A stretch of DNA of 64,000 nt from Streptomyces aurantiogriseus (lineage in GTDB: Bacteria; Actinomycetota; Actinomycetes; Streptomycetales; Streptomycetaceae). The first letter of the stretch is position 1, and every line of letters begins with the position of its first letter. The stretch lies in assembly GCF_014649375.1 (NCBI RefSeq), contig NZ_BMSX01000008.1:62001-126000 (forward strand), written 5' to 3'. The position numbers and the translations under genes were made by a program. Shown one piece after another: positions 1 to 9,096 of the stretch. The notes below the pieces were generated by a model. It was not told where the DNA came from. It saw nothing but the letters and a program-made list of their open reading frames with translations, and did no database searches.

Positions 1-42
1 ATCGACCGAGGCGTAATCGTCCGACTGCTCGGGGAGCTGTCC

Positions 43-1983
43 ATGGGGGCCATTCCGACGCAACGGGAAACCGTGTCCCGTGCCGGTGGTGCGCCCGCGC
101 ACGCGGGCGGACACCTGCACCCGCACACCCGCGCGACCCTCGCCGGCAGCTCCCTGGCCCCCGGCTCCGCCCGCGACCTCGTCCGCGCCGCGCTGACGGA
201 GTGGGCCGAACCGGGCCTGCCCGGCACCGAGAACCTCATGGACCTCGCCGAGGACGCGATACTCGTCGTCAGCGAGCTGGTCACCAACGCCGTCGTGCAC
301 GCCGGCACCGATGTCGACCTGGTCTGCCGGCTGGAGGAGGAGCCCGAGACCTGCGCTGTCGTCGTGGAGGTCACCGACCACCACCCCTCCCGCGCGCCAC
401 GCGACGGCACCCCCGAGACGCCGTACGAGACACCCGAGTACGGCCGCGGTCTGCGGCTGGTCGCGACGCTGGCCGAGGCATGGGGGGTGACGTACCGCAG
501 GGGGACGAAGACGGTGTGGGCGCGGCTGGTGCCCTGCGGGGCGCACGAGGAGGCGCAGCTCCCGGAGCCCTGCGCCGCCGACGGCACTCCCGCCTCCTCC
601 CTCACCTTCGCCGAGGCCCTCGCCCCCGAGCCGCACAGCTCCGTCCGTGACGGGGACTGGCTGGGCCGGGGCGCCCTCTCCTTCCTCGCCGAGGCCTCCG
701 ACCTGCTCGCGGGCCAGCTCGACGAGGACCTGGTCGCTGCGCTCACCGGCCAGCTGCTCGTGCCGCGTCTCGCCGACTGGTGCGCGGTGTGGCTGGAGGA
801 CGAGCTCAGCGGGCGCTGGGGGGCCGTCCACCAGAGCGCGGGAGGCTGGGGCGGCGGCGGGGGCGGGCCCGGGCCGCGGCTGGCCCGCGTCTGGCACATC
901 AGCGAGAACCACATCGAGGAGCTGCGCCGGGCCCTGGAGAAGGACCCGCCGCACCCGCCCGACGACCTGCGCTCCGGGCCCGCCGCCCATCCCTGGCCCG
1001 CCACCGCGCTCGGCCCGCACGGCGCCGCCCTCGCCTACCGGCTGATCGCCGGCGGCCGTCCCCTCGGCACGCTCGTCATCGGGCGAACCGGACTGCTGCG
1101 CTTCCCCGACGAGGTCACCGGGCTCGTCGAGGATCTCGGCCGCCGGGTCGCGCTCGCCATCGGCGCGGCCCGCCAGTACGCCCGCCAGGCCACCATCAGC
1201 GCCGTCCTGCAGCGTGGACTGCTGCCCGGCGCGGTCGCCGAGATCCCGGGGGTGCGCAGCGCCCTCGTCTACGAGCCACGTGAGCAGGGCGGGCCCAGCG
1301 GCGACTTCTACGACCTGTTCCCGGCGGGCGACGGACGCTGGTGCTTCGCGGTGGGCGACGTGCAGGGCAAGGGCCCGGAGGCGGCCGTCGTCATCGGTCT
1401 GGCCCGCCCCTGGCTGCGGCTGCTGGCCCGCGAGGGCTACGGCGTCGCCGACGTCCTCGACCGCCTCAACCAGCTCCTCCTCGACGACGCCACCGAGGCC
1501 GCCGACGCCGCCGCCCGCGCGTTCGTCGGCCCCGCGGGACCCGGCGACGGCCCGCAGACCCGTTTCCTCTCTCTCCTCTACGGCGAGCTGGCCCCCTTCG
1601 CGGGCGGCATCCGCTGCACCCTCGCCTCGGCCGGCCACCCCCTACCGCTGCTGCTCGGCCCCGACGGCGGCGTCACCACGGCCGCGCAGCCCCAGACCCT
1701 CCTCGGGGTCATCGAGGACGCCACCTACACCAGCGAGACCCTGGACCTGCGCCCCGGCGACAGCCTCCTGTGCGTCACCGACGGCGTCACCGAGCGGCGC
1801 TCGGGCTCCCGCCAGTTCGACGACGGCGACGGCCTCGCCACCGCACTGGCCGGCTGCGCGGGGCTGGACGCGGACCTGATCGCCGAGCGCATCCGGAGGC
1901 TGGTGCACGAGTTCGGGGGACAGCCGCCGGAGGACGATCTGGCGCTGCTGGTGCTGCAGGCGGAGTCCCTTCCGGCGCAGTAG
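43..1983 (+). CDS. ATP-binding SpoIIE-family protein phosphatase with GAF domain
   Basis: 646-residue signalling protein. Residues about 45-165 form a histidine-kinase-like ATPase domain of the anti-sigma (RsbW) kind, with the N box ELVTNAVVHAG (Asn82) and a G-box-like YGRGLRLV. A GAF-like sensor region follows at about 210-380. The PP2C-type SpoIIE phosphatase domain fills 395-640, with the metal-site motifs SGDFYD and GDVQGKG, then TDGVTER and EDDLALLVL. Such proteins join a switch kinase to a phosphatase acting on anti-anti-sigma factors, so a stress or developmental sigma-factor role is likely; the partner is not visible here. The ATG has GGGAG about 8 nt upstream. The frame is open to the window edge, so a further upstream start cannot be excluded. 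Confidence 0.9.
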   Translation: MGAIPTQRETVSRAGGAPAHAGGHLHPHTRATLAGSSLAPGSARDLVRAALTEWAEPGLPGTENLMDLAEDAILVVSELVTNAVVHAGTDVDLVCRLEEEPETCAVVVEVTDHHPSRAPRDGTPETPYETPEYGRGLRLVATLAEAWGVTYRRGTKTVWARLVPCGAHEEAQLPEPCAADGTPASSLTFAEALAPEPHSSVRDGDWLGRGALSFLAEASDLLAGQLDEDLVAALTGQLLVPRLADWCAVWLEDELSGRWGAVHQSAGGWGGGGGGPGPRLARVWHISENHIEELRRALEKDPPHPPDDLRSGPAAHPWPATALGPHGAALAYRLIAGGRPLGTLVIGRTGLLRFPDEVTGLVEDLGRRVALAIGAARQYARQATISAVLQRGLLPGAVAEIPGVRSALVYEPREQGGPSGDFYDLFPAGDGRWCFAVGDVQGKGPEAAVVIGLARPWLRLLAREGYGVADVLDRLNQLLLDDATEAADAAARAFVGPAGPGDGPQTRFLSLLYGELAPFAGGIRCTLASAGHPLPLLLGPDGGVTTAAQPQTLLGVIEDATYTSETLDLRPGDSLLCVTDGVTERRSGSRQFDDGDGLATALAGCAGLDADLIAERIRRLVHEFGGQPPEDDLALLVLQAESLPAQ

Positions 1984-2068
1984 GGCTCAGTCCCTTCCGA
2001 CGCAGCGGAAAGCGCAGGTCACAGCGGAGCCGCAGGGGTGGGTGCGGACGTACGGGACAATGGAACAC

Positions 2069-3301
2069 ATGCCTTCCGCACTCCCCGACGGCGAGCCCGT
2101 CCCCGCCGACGGTGCGCTGCCCGCGTCCGCGCTCGCCGGGGCCGCCGACCGCCCCCTCGGCTTCTATCTGCACGTCCCCTACTGCGCGACCCGCTGCGGC
2201 TACTGCGACTTCAACACCTACACCGCCACGGAACTGCGCGGCACGGGTGGTGTCCTAGCCTCCCGGGACAATTACGCCGACACGCTGATCGACGAGATCC
2301 GCCTGGCTCGCAAGGTCCTCGGCGACGACCCGCGCGAGGTCCGCACGGTCTTCGTCGGCGGCGGTACGCCGACCCTGCTGGCGGCCGACGATCTCGTACG
2401 GATGCTGGGGGCGATCCGCGACGAGTTCGGGCTGGCGCCGGACGCGGAGATCACGACCGAGGCGAACCCGGAGTCGGTGGACCCGGCGTATCTGGCGACC
2501 CTCCGCCAGGGCGGCTTCAACCGGATCTCCTTCGGCATGCAGAGTGCGAAGCAGCATGTGCTGCGCGTGCTGGACCGCACACACACGCCCGGCCGCCCCG
2601 AGGCGTGCGTGGCGGAGGCCCGGGCGGCGGGCTTCGAGCATGTGAACCTGGACCTGATCTACGGGACCCCGGGGGAGTCGGACGACGACTGGAGGGCGTC
2701 GCTGGAGGCGGCGCTGAGTGCCGGGCCGGATCACATCAGCGCGTACGCCCTGATCGTCGAGGAGGGCACGCAGCTGGCCCGCCGTATCCGGCGGGGTGAG
2801 GTCCCGATGACCGACGACGACGTGCACGCGGACCGGTACCTGATCGCGGAATCGGTGCTGTCGGAGGCGGGCTTCGACTGGTACGAGGTCTCGAACTGGG
2901 CGACGTCGGAGTCCGCCCGCTGCCTGCACAACGAGCTGTACTGGCGGGGCGCGGACTGGTGGGGCGCGGGGCCGGGAGCGCACTCGCACGTGGGCGGGGT
3001 GCGCTGGTGGAACGTCAAGCATCCGGGGGCCTACGCGGCGGCCCTGGCGGCGGGGCGGTCGCCGGGGGCCGGGCGCGAGCTCCTGTCGGAGGAGGACCGC
3101 AGGGTGGAGCGGATCCTGTTGGAGCTGCGGCTTCGGGAGGGGGTGCCGTTGTCGTTGCTGCGGGAGGAAGGGCTGGCGGCTTCTCGGCGGGCGCTTTCGG
3201 AGGGGCTGTTGCAGGAGGGGCCGTATGCGGAGGGGCGTGCGGCGCTGACCTTGCGGGGGCGGTTGCTGGCGGATGCGGTGGTCAGGGACTTGGTGGACTG
3301 A
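2069..3301 (+). CDS. hemW: HemW-type radical SAM protein (haem chaperone, coproporphyrinogen oxidase-like)
   Basis: 410-residue radical SAM enzyme. The 4Fe-4S/SAM motif is C39-x3-C43-x2-C46 followed by D-F, as in the HemN/HemW family, with a GGGTP motif downstream. HemW members are thought to deliver haem to respiratory enzymes rather than to oxidise coproporphyrinogen; they are often annotated HemN. The chosen ATG begins MPSALPDGEP. An in-frame ATG nine codons upstream (2042) is possible but adds a weak leader. Location just upstream of the hrcA-dnaJ region is typical of actinobacteria. Confidence 0.9.
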   Translation: MPSALPDGEPVPADGALPASALAGAADRPLGFYLHVPYCATRCGYCDFNTYTATELRGTGGVLASRDNYADTLIDEIRLARKVLGDDPREVRTVFVGGGTPTLLAADDLVRMLGAIRDEFGLAPDAEITTEANPESVDPAYLATLRQGGFNRISFGMQSAKQHVLRVLDRTHTPGRPEACVAEARAAGFEHVNLDLIYGTPGESDDDWRASLEAALSAGPDHISAYALIVEEGTQLARRIRRGEVPMTDDDVHADRYLIAESVLSEAGFDWYEVSNWATSESARCLHNELYWRGADWWGAGPGAHSHVGGVRWWNVKHPGAYAAALAAGRSPGAGRELLSEEDRRVERILLELRLREGVPLSLLREEGLAASRRALSEGLLQEGPYAEGRAALTLRGRLLADAVVRDLVD

Positions 3302-3368
3302 TCACTCCGGCGGGTGAATCGGTACCGGAACCCGGTTCGGGTGGCCCCTGAATTCGTACCGTGTCGCT

Positions 3369-3938
3369 GTGAACGACCTCGCGGTGATCAAGTTCTTTGA
3401 GGAGCTCGAACCGCCCGAGAGCGTCAGAGCCGAGCTTCTGCGAGGGGAGATCGTGCTGTCGGGCAGCTCTGATCTGGTGCACAACGGCAACGTGATGGAG
3501 GCGGTGGATCAGATCCCCCGCGAGCCTTGGTCCCGGCTCCAGACCCAGTGCGTCGACATGCTCGCCGACGTCAGCGCGCCCGTGCCCGACTTGGTGGTGA
3601 TCGAGCGCGGGGCTGGTCCGGATCAAGGGACGTACATGCCCGCGGAGGTTGTCACGGCGTTGGTGGAGGTCGTCTCCAAGACCAGCGCGGATCGCGATTA
3701 CGGGGTCAAGCGCGCGATGTATGCGGCGAGCGGCGTGCCCGTCTACCTGATCATCGACCCGATCATGGCGCACTGCGTTCTGTTCACCGAGCCCGAGGGC
3801 ACCGGCGAGGAAGCCGAGTACCAGGTGCAACGGACGAGCAAGTTCGGCTGCCCGGTCCCGATGGAGCATCTCGGCATCGAGCTCGACACCACCGGATTCG
3901 GCACCTTCAGCAACGTCAAGCCCCACCGCCGGCCGTAA
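3369..3938 (+). CDS. Uma2-family putative endonuclease
   Basis: 189-residue protein of the Uma2 (DUF820) family, which has a PD-(D/E)xK nuclease fold. The pattern is visible: P73-D74 in PDLVVI, E100 in LVEVVSK, and the family-typical RDYGVKRAMYAASG followed by VYLIIDP. Uma2 proteins are highly multiplied in Streptomyces and cyanobacteria and their biological targets are unknown. The start is GTG. The last 23 bp overlap the convergent DUF3097 gene, so transcription of one may affect the other. Confidence 0.8.
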   Translation: MNDLAVIKFFEELEPPESVRAELLRGEIVLSGSSDLVHNGNVMEAVDQIPREPWSRLQTQCVDMLADVSAPVPDLVVIERGAGPDQGTYMPAEVVTALVEVVSKTSADRDYGVKRAMYAASGVPVYLIIDPIMAHCVLFTEPEGTGEEAEYQVQRTSKFGCPVPMEHLGIELDTTGFGTFSNVKPHRRP

Positions 3939-4731
3939 CGAAGTCGATCAACTCCTCCACCCGCCCCAACAGCTCCGGCTCCAGGTCCCTGTAAGACCCC
4001 ACCTGCGCCAGAATCGCCTGCCACACCGCCCCGGTGTTCTCCGACGGCCACCCCAGCGCCCGGCACACCCCCGTCTTCCAGTCCTGTCCCTTCGGCACGC
4101 GCGGCCATGCCTCGATGCCCAGGGACGACGGCTTCACCGCCTCCCAGATGTCGATGTACGGGTGGCCCACCACCAGCGCGTGTTCGCTCGTCACCGACTC
4201 GGCAATGCGCCACTCCTTGGAACCCGGCACCAGGTGATCCACGAGGACGCCCAGTCTCGCGTCCGGGCCCGGGGCGAAGTCCGCCACGATCGACGGCAGG
4301 TCGTCCACGCCCTCCAGGTACTCCACGACCACGCCCTCGATGCGCAGGTCGTCGCCCCAGACCTTCTCGACCAGTTCGGCGTCGTGCCGGCCCTCGACGT
4401 AGATGCGGCCGGCGCGGGCCACGCGGGCGCGGGCGCCGGGGACGGCGACCGAACCGGACGCGGTACGGGTGGGTCGTACCGGACCACCCGACGACGCACG
4501 GACCAGCGTCACCACCCGGCCCTCCAGAAGGAAACCGCGCGGCTCCAGCGGGAACACGCGGTGCTTGCCGAAGCGGTCCTCCAGGGTGACCGTGCCCGCC
4601 TCGCAGCGGATCACCGCGCCGCAGAAACCGGTGCCGGGCTCCTCCACCACCAGGCCGGGCTCCGCCGGGACCTCGGGGACGGGCTTCGGCTTCTTCCACG
4701 GAGGGGTCAGGTCGGCGGAGTACTGGCGCAT
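3916..4731 (-). CDS. DUF3097 family protein
   Basis: 271-residue cytoplasmic protein beginning MRQYSADLTPPWKKPKPVPE. It resembles the actinobacterial DUF3097 family: a basic N-terminus, a small beta-rich segment (VTLEDRFGKHRVFPLEPRGF) and a central segment with IYVEGRHDAELVEKVWGDDL that looks like a TOPRIM-type acidic motif (VEGRHD). That match is my inference and hints at nucleic-acid metabolism; no function is established. The stop overlaps the Uma2 gene by 23 bp. The upstream neighbour on the same strand is a metallo-hydrolase whose stop lies about 30 bp away. Confidence 0.8.
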   Translation of the reverse strand: MRQYSADLTPPWKKPKPVPEVPAEPGLVVEEPGTGFCGAVIRCEAGTVTLEDRFGKHRVFPLEPRGFLLEGRVVTLVRASSGGPVRPTRTASGSVAVPGARARVARAGRIYVEGRHDAELVEKVWGDDLRIEGVVVEYLEGVDDLPSIVADFAPGPDARLGVLVDHLVPGSKEWRIAESVTSEHALVVGHPYIDIWEAVKPSSLGIEAWPRVPKGQDWKTGVCRALGWPSENTGAVWQAILAQVGSYRDLEPELLGRVEELIDFVTAGGGA

Positions 4732-4762
4732 TCGGATGACGATAGGAGAAGCCGGGGCGCGA

Positions 4763-5506
4763 TCACGACGACACGCCGAAACGCGCCGCCAGCGCGTCCC
4801 GCTGCGCCCGGACGAACGCCGCGTCCACCACCGCGCCGTGACCGGGCACGTACAGCGCGTCCTCGCCGCCGAAGTCGAGGAGGCGGTCCAGAGCGGCCGG
4901 CCAGTGGGACGGTACGGCGTCGGGGCCGGCCTGGGGTTCGCCGGACTCCTCGACCAGGTCGCCGCAGAACACCACCTCCGGTGAGCCGGGGCCTCCGGGG
5001 ACGAGGACCGCCAGGTCGTGCGCCGTGTGGCCGGGGCCCACGTTCGCCAGCAGGACCTGCCGGCCGTCGCCCAGGTCGAGCGTCCACTCGCCGGACACCA
5101 GATGGCGGGGCCGGACGAGCGTGTCCACGGCCTCCGTCGCCGCCGTCTCGTCCAGGCCGTTGCGTACCGCGTCCGCGCGCAGCTCCTCGGCCCCGAGGCC
5201 CTTGCGCGTGAGCACCGACTCCGCGCCCACCGCCGCGAACACCTCCGCGCCCGCGAACGCCGCCGCCCCGAAGACATGGTCGAAGTGGGGATGCGTGAGC
5301 GCGAGATGGGTCACACGGTGACCCGCCAGCTCCTCCGCCTGCATACGCAGCCGCGCCCCCTCCGCGAGGCTGGAGCCCGCGTCCACCATCAGCGCCGCCT
5401 CGTGCCCGACGACCAGCCCGACCGTGCAGTCCCACACCGGCAGGCGGCACCGCCCGACGCCCGTCGCGACCCGTTCCCACCCGAGCTCTTCCCAAGTCAC
5501 CGTCAT
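4763..5506 (-). CDS. MBL-fold metallo-hydrolase
   Basis: 247-residue metallo-beta-lactamase-fold hydrolase. The zinc motif HxHxDH is present as THPHFDHVFG, with the later ligands in GPGHTAHDL, FCGDLVEE and VPGHGAVVD. There is no signal peptide, so it acts in the cytoplasm. Substrate is not predictable from sequence; thioester, lactone or glyoxalase II-like activity are all possible. It probably forms a two-gene unit with the DUF3097 gene downstream. Transcription diverges from the heat-shock repressor gene hrcA. Confidence 0.85.
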   Translation of the reverse strand: MTVTWEELGWERVATGVGRCRLPVWDCTVGLVVGHEAALMVDAGSSLAEGARLRMQAEELAGHRVTHLALTHPHFDHVFGAAAFAGAEVFAAVGAESVLTRKGLGAEELRADAVRNGLDETAATEAVDTLVRPRHLVSGEWTLDLGDGRQVLLANVGPGHTAHDLAVLVPGGPGSPEVVFCGDLVEESGEPQAGPDAVPSHWPAALDRLLDFGGEDALYVPGHGAVVDAAFVRAQRDALAARFGVSS

Positions 5507-5601
5507 ACGGCGACGCTAGCGGGACAACCTCCCCGGGCACGGTGCGACGGGACCGACCTTGCCCAGGGCGTGCCCCACGGCCGTACACTGGGCCGGGGAC
5601 G

Positions 5602-5628
5602 CTGGCACTCGGAAGTGAAGAGTGCCAG
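5602..5628 (+). promoter_or_regulatory. CIRCE operator of hrcA-dnaJ
   Basis: Perfect inverted repeat CTGGCACTC, nine spacer bases, GAGTGCCAG. This matches the CIRCE operator bound by HrcA (consensus TTAGCACTC-N9-GAGTGCTAA) apart from the outer bases. A -10-like TACACT lies at 5584-5589, so the operator would sit over the transcription start. It indicates autoregulation of hrcA and heat induction of dnaJ. Confidence 0.93.
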
Positions 5629-5669
5629 GGCAAGGCGCCAAGGGGACGACTTTCTGGAGGTGTGTGCGC

Positions 5670-6686
5670 ATGCTGAGTGAACGACGGCTCCAGGTACTGC
5701 GCGCCATCGTCCAGGACTACGTGGGCACCGAGGAGCCGGTGGGCTCCAAGGCGCTCACCGAGCGGCACAACCTCGGCGTCTCCCCGGCCACGGTCCGTAA
5801 CGACATGGCGGCCCTCGAGGACGAGGGGTACATCGCCCAGCCGCACACCAGCGCCGGGCGCATCCCCACCGACAAGGGCTACCGGCTGTTCGTCGACAAG
5901 CTGGCCGGCGTCAAGCCGATGACGGCCCCCGAGCGGCGGGCCATCCAGAACTTCCTCGACGGCGCCGTCGACCTCGACGACGTCGTGGCGCGGACGGTAC
6001 GGCTGCTCGCCCAGCTCACCCGGCAGGTCGCCGTCGTGCAGTACCCGTCGCTGACCCGGTCCACCGTGCGGCACGTGGAACTGCTCTCGCTCGCGCCCGC
6101 GCGCCTGATGCTCGTGCTGATCACGGACACCGGGCGGGTCGAGCAGCGGATGGTGGACTGCCCGGCGCCGTTCGGCGAGACCTCGCTGGCGGATCTACGC
6201 GCGCGGCTGAACAGCCGGGTCGCGGGCCGCCGGTTCACGGACGTGCCGCGTCTGGTGGAGGACCTGCCGGACGCCTTCGAGGCGGAGGACCGCGGCACGG
6301 TCTCGACGGTGCTCTCCACCCTGCTGGAGACCCTCGTCGAGGAGAACGAGGAGCGGCTGATGATCGGCGGCACCGCCAATCTCACCCGCTTCGGACATGA
6401 CTTCCCTCTCACCATCCGGCCCGTCCTGGAGGCCCTGGAGGAGCAGGTCGTGCTCCTCAAGCTCCTGGGCGAGGCGGGGGATTCGGGCATGACCGTGCGC
6501 ATCGGGCACGAGAACGCCTATGAGGGGCTCAACTCCACTTCCGTGGTGTCGGTCGGCTACGGTTCGGGCGGCGAGGCAGTCGCCAAGCTCGGCGTGGTCG
6601 GACCGACCCGCATGGATTACCCGGGAACGATGGGAGCGGTACGCGCAGTGGCACGGTACGTCGGACAGATCCTGGCGGAGTCGTAA
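5670..6686 (+). CDS. hrcA: Heat-inducible transcriptional repressor HrcA
   Basis: 338-residue repressor of class I heat-shock genes. The N-terminal winged helix carries SPATVRNDMAALEDEGYI, and the hallmark HTSAGRIPTDKGYR follows. The middle is a GAF-like domain and the C-terminus includes IGHENAYEGLNSTSVVSVGY, typical of HrcA. The ATG has GGAGG nine bases upstream (5656-5660); an in-frame GTG two codons earlier is too close to that site. A CIRCE element lies 42 bp upstream. dnaJ starts immediately after the stop codon, so the two genes are an operon. Confidence 0.97.
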   Translation: MLSERRLQVLRAIVQDYVGTEEPVGSKALTERHNLGVSPATVRNDMAALEDEGYIAQPHTSAGRIPTDKGYRLFVDKLAGVKPMTAPERRAIQNFLDGAVDLDDVVARTVRLLAQLTRQVAVVQYPSLTRSTVRHVELLSLAPARLMLVLITDTGRVEQRMVDCPAPFGETSLADLRARLNSRVAGRRFTDVPRLVEDLPDAFEAEDRGTVSTVLSTLLETLVEENEERLMIGGTANLTRFGHDFPLTIRPVLEALEEQVVLLKLLGEAGDSGMTVRIGHENAYEGLNSTSVVSVGYGSGGEAVAKLGVVGPTRMDYPGTMGAVRAVARYVGQILAES

Positions 6687-7823
6687 GTGGCCACGGACTA
6701 CTACGCCGTTCTCGGCGTGCGCCGCGACGCGTCGCAGGAAGAGATCAAGAAGGCCTTCCGGCGGCTCGCCCGCGAGCTGCACCCGGACGTCAACCCGGAT
6801 CCGAAGACCCAGGAGCGGTTCAAGGAGATCAACGCCGCTTACGAGGTGCTGTCGGACCCGCAGAAGAAGCAGGTCTACGACCTCGGCGGTGACCCGCTCT
6901 CGCAGGCCGGCGGCGCCGGCGCGGGCGGCTTCGGGGCCGGTGGCTTCGGCAACTTCTCCGACATCATGGACGCCTTCTTCGGTACGGCGTCCCAGCGGGG
7001 CCCGCGGTCGCGCACGCGGCGCGGCCAGGACGCGATGATCCGGCTGGAGGTCGAGCTCGACGAGGCGGCCTTCGGCACGACCAAGGACATCCAGGTCGAC
7101 ACGGCGATCGTCTGCGCCACCTGCAGCGGCGAGGGCGCGGCGCCGGGCACCACCGCCCAGACGTGCGACATGTGCCGCGGGCGCGGTGAGGTGTCGCAGG
7201 TGACGCGGTCCTTCCTGGGCCAGGTCATGACCTCGCGGCCGTGTCCCCAGTGCCAGGGCTTCGGGACCGTGGTGCCCACGCCGTGCCCGGAGTGCGCGGG
7301 CGACGGGCGGGTGCGGTCGCGGCGGACGCTGACCGTGAAGATTCCGGCCGGTGTCGACAACGGCACCCGGATCCAGCTCGCCGGTGAGGGCGAGGTCGGG
7401 CCGGGCGGCGGTCCCGCCGGTGACCTGTACGTCGAGATCCATGAGCTGCCGCATCCGATGTTCCAGCGGCGCGGGGACGATCTGCACTGCACGGTCACCC
7501 TTCCGATGACCGCGGCGGCGCTCGGTACGAAGGTGCCGCTGGAGACGCTGGACGGGCTGGAGGAGGTCGACATCCGGCCCGGGACGCAGTCCGGTCAGTC
7601 GATTCCGCTGCACGGGCGCGGTGTGACGCACCTGCGCGGTGGCGGGCGGGGTGACCTGGTCGTGCATGTCGAGGTCCAGACTCCGACGAAGCTCGACCCC
7701 GAGCAGGAGCGACTGCTGCGCGAGCTGGCGAAGCTGCGGGGTGAGGAGCGGCCTCAGGGGCAGTTCCAGCCGGGGCAGCAGGGGCTGTTCTCGCGGCTGA
7801 AGGACGCGTTCAACGGGCGTTGA
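6687..7823 (+). CDS. dnaJ: Molecular chaperone DnaJ (DnaJ2 type)
   Basis: 378-residue co-chaperone of DnaK. The J domain spans 1-67 with the HPD tripeptide at 32-34. A Gly/Phe-rich linker (about 73-95) follows. The zinc-binding region has four CxxCxGxG repeats (CATCSGEG, CDMCRGRG, CPQCQGFG, CPECAGDG), then the beta C-terminal substrate-binding domains. The GTG start directly follows the hrcA stop codon with no gap, implying translational coupling. Position behind hrcA rather than dnaK/grpE marks this as the second actinobacterial DnaJ (DnaJ2). Confidence 0.96.
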   Translation: MATDYYAVLGVRRDASQEEIKKAFRRLARELHPDVNPDPKTQERFKEINAAYEVLSDPQKKQVYDLGGDPLSQAGGAGAGGFGAGGFGNFSDIMDAFFGTASQRGPRSRTRRGQDAMIRLEVELDEAAFGTTKDIQVDTAIVCATCSGEGAAPGTTAQTCDMCRGRGEVSQVTRSFLGQVMTSRPCPQCQGFGTVVPTPCPECAGDGRVRSRRTLTVKIPAGVDNGTRIQLAGEGEVGPGGGPAGDLYVEIHELPHPMFQRRGDDLHCTVTLPMTAAALGTKVPLETLDGLEEVDIRPGTQSGQSIPLHGRGVTHLRGGGRGDLVVHVEVQTPTKLDPEQERLLRELAKLRGEERPQGQFQPGQQGLFSRLKDAFNGR

Positions 7824-7836
7824 CGGGGGTGGCTGT

Positions 7837-7854
7837 GGGCGGCTGTTCCCGCCC
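7837..7854 (+). terminator. GC-rich hairpin after dnaJ
   Basis: GGGCGG, six-base loop CTGTTC, CCGCCC, starting 13 bp after the dnaJ stop. It lacks a T tract, which is normal for Streptomyces terminators. Confidence 0.5.
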
Positions 7855-7959
7855 CCGCCGCCCCTACCCGTCCCATCCCCGGAGGGCTGGTTCCACTTGG
7901 CGTATGCCAGGGGGACGGCCCGATTCGGACTTGTTCGGAGGACGTGACAACATGCCGTC

Positions 7960-9096
7960 ATGTCCTCCGCGCTGACCGATCTCTTCCCTCACCCGATCGT
8001 GCAGGCCCCCATGGCGGGCGGCGTCTCCGTCCCGCGGCTCGCCGCCGCCGTGTCCGAGGCCGGTGGGCTCGGGTTCCTGGCCGCCGGGTACAAGACCGCC
8101 GACGGCATGTACCAGGAGATCAAGCAGCTGCGGGGGCTCACCGCCCGGCCCTTCGGGGTGAACCTGTTCATGCCGCAGCCGGAGTACCCCGGTGCAAGCA
8201 CCGGCTCCACCGGAGCGGCCGGCTCCGCGCCCTTCGATGCCGGGGCCGTCGAGGTGTACGCCCACCAGCTGGCCGGTGAGGCCGCCTGGTACGAGACGGA
8301 GCTGGGGGACCCGGACAGCGGCCGGGACGACGGTTACGACGTCAAGCTGGCGGTGCTGCTGGACAACCCGGTACCGGTGGTGTCCTTCCACTTCGGTGTG
8401 CCCCAGCGGGACGTGCTGGACGCCCTGCGCCGCGCCGGAACGTTCACGCTCGTCACCGCGACCACCGCCGAGGAGGCCCTCGCCGTGGAGCGCGCGGGCG
8501 CGGACGCGGTGATCGTGCAGGGCGTGGAGGCCGGCGGACACCAGGGCACCCACCGGGACATCCCGGAGAACGACGGCTCCGGTATCGGGCTGCTCTCGCT
8601 GCTCGCCCAGGTCCGGGAGGCCGTGAGCCTGCCGCTCGTCGCCGCCGGCGGCATCATGCGCGGCAGCCAGATCGCCGCGGTCCTCGCGGCCGGCGCGAGC
8701 GCGGCCCAGATGGGCACGGCGTTCCTGGCGACGCCCGAGTCCGGCGCGGCCGCCGTGCACAAGCAGGCGCTGACCGACCCCCTCTTCGTGCGCACCGAGC
8801 TGACCCGCGCCTTCTCCGGCCGCCCGGCGCGCGGTCTGGTCAACCGCTTCCTGCGCGAGCACGGCCCGTACGCGCCCGCCGCCTACCCGGAGGTCCACCA
8901 CCTCACCTCACCGCTGCGCAAGGCCGCCGCCAAGGCGGGTGACGCGCAGGGCATGGCGCTGTGGGCGGGGCAGGGGCACCGGATGGCCCGCGAGCTGCCG
9001 GCCGGGCAGCTGGTGGAGGTGCTGGTGGCCGAGGCCGACGCGGCGCGGGCCGCGTTGTCGGGCGGTGGCACCGCCGGCGAGGACGGTGACCGATGA
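7960..9096 (+). CDS. Nitronate monooxygenase (2-nitropropane dioxygenase family)
   Basis: 378-residue FMN-dependent TIM-barrel flavoprotein that oxidises alkyl nitronates such as propionate 3-nitronate. Family features seen are the N-terminal VQAPMAGGVSVPRLAAAVSE, AGGLGFLAAGY, the phosphate-binding and active-site segment VQGVEAGGHQGTHRD, and LPLVAAGGIMRG with QMGTAFLATPES. Length is as expected. Its last four bases overlap the rsmE start (ATGA), so the two are cotranscribed; that linkage is conserved in streptomycetes but its reason is unknown. Confidence 0.9.
   Translation: MSSALTDLFPHPIVQAPMAGGVSVPRLAAAVSEAGGLGFLAAGYKTADGMYQEIKQLRGLTARPFGVNLFMPQPEYPGASTGSTGAAGSAPFDAGAVEVYAHQLAGEAAWYETELGDPDSGRDDGYDVKLAVLLDNPVPVVSFHFGVPQRDVLDALRRAGTFTLVTATTAEEALAVERAGADAVIVQGVEAGGHQGTHRDIPENDGSGIGLLSLLAQVREAVSLPLVAAGGIMRGSQIAAVLAAGASAAQMGTAFLATPESGAAAVHKQALTDPLFVRTELTRAFSGRPARGLVNRFLREHGPYAPAAYPEVHHLTSPLRKAAAKAGDAQGMALWAGQGHRMARELPAGQLVEVLVAEADAARAALSGGGTAGEDGDR

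Noticed and set aside
2042..2068. Earlier ATG codons for hemW
   Set aside because: The extra nine residues are not hemW-like and MPSALPDGEP is the more natural start.
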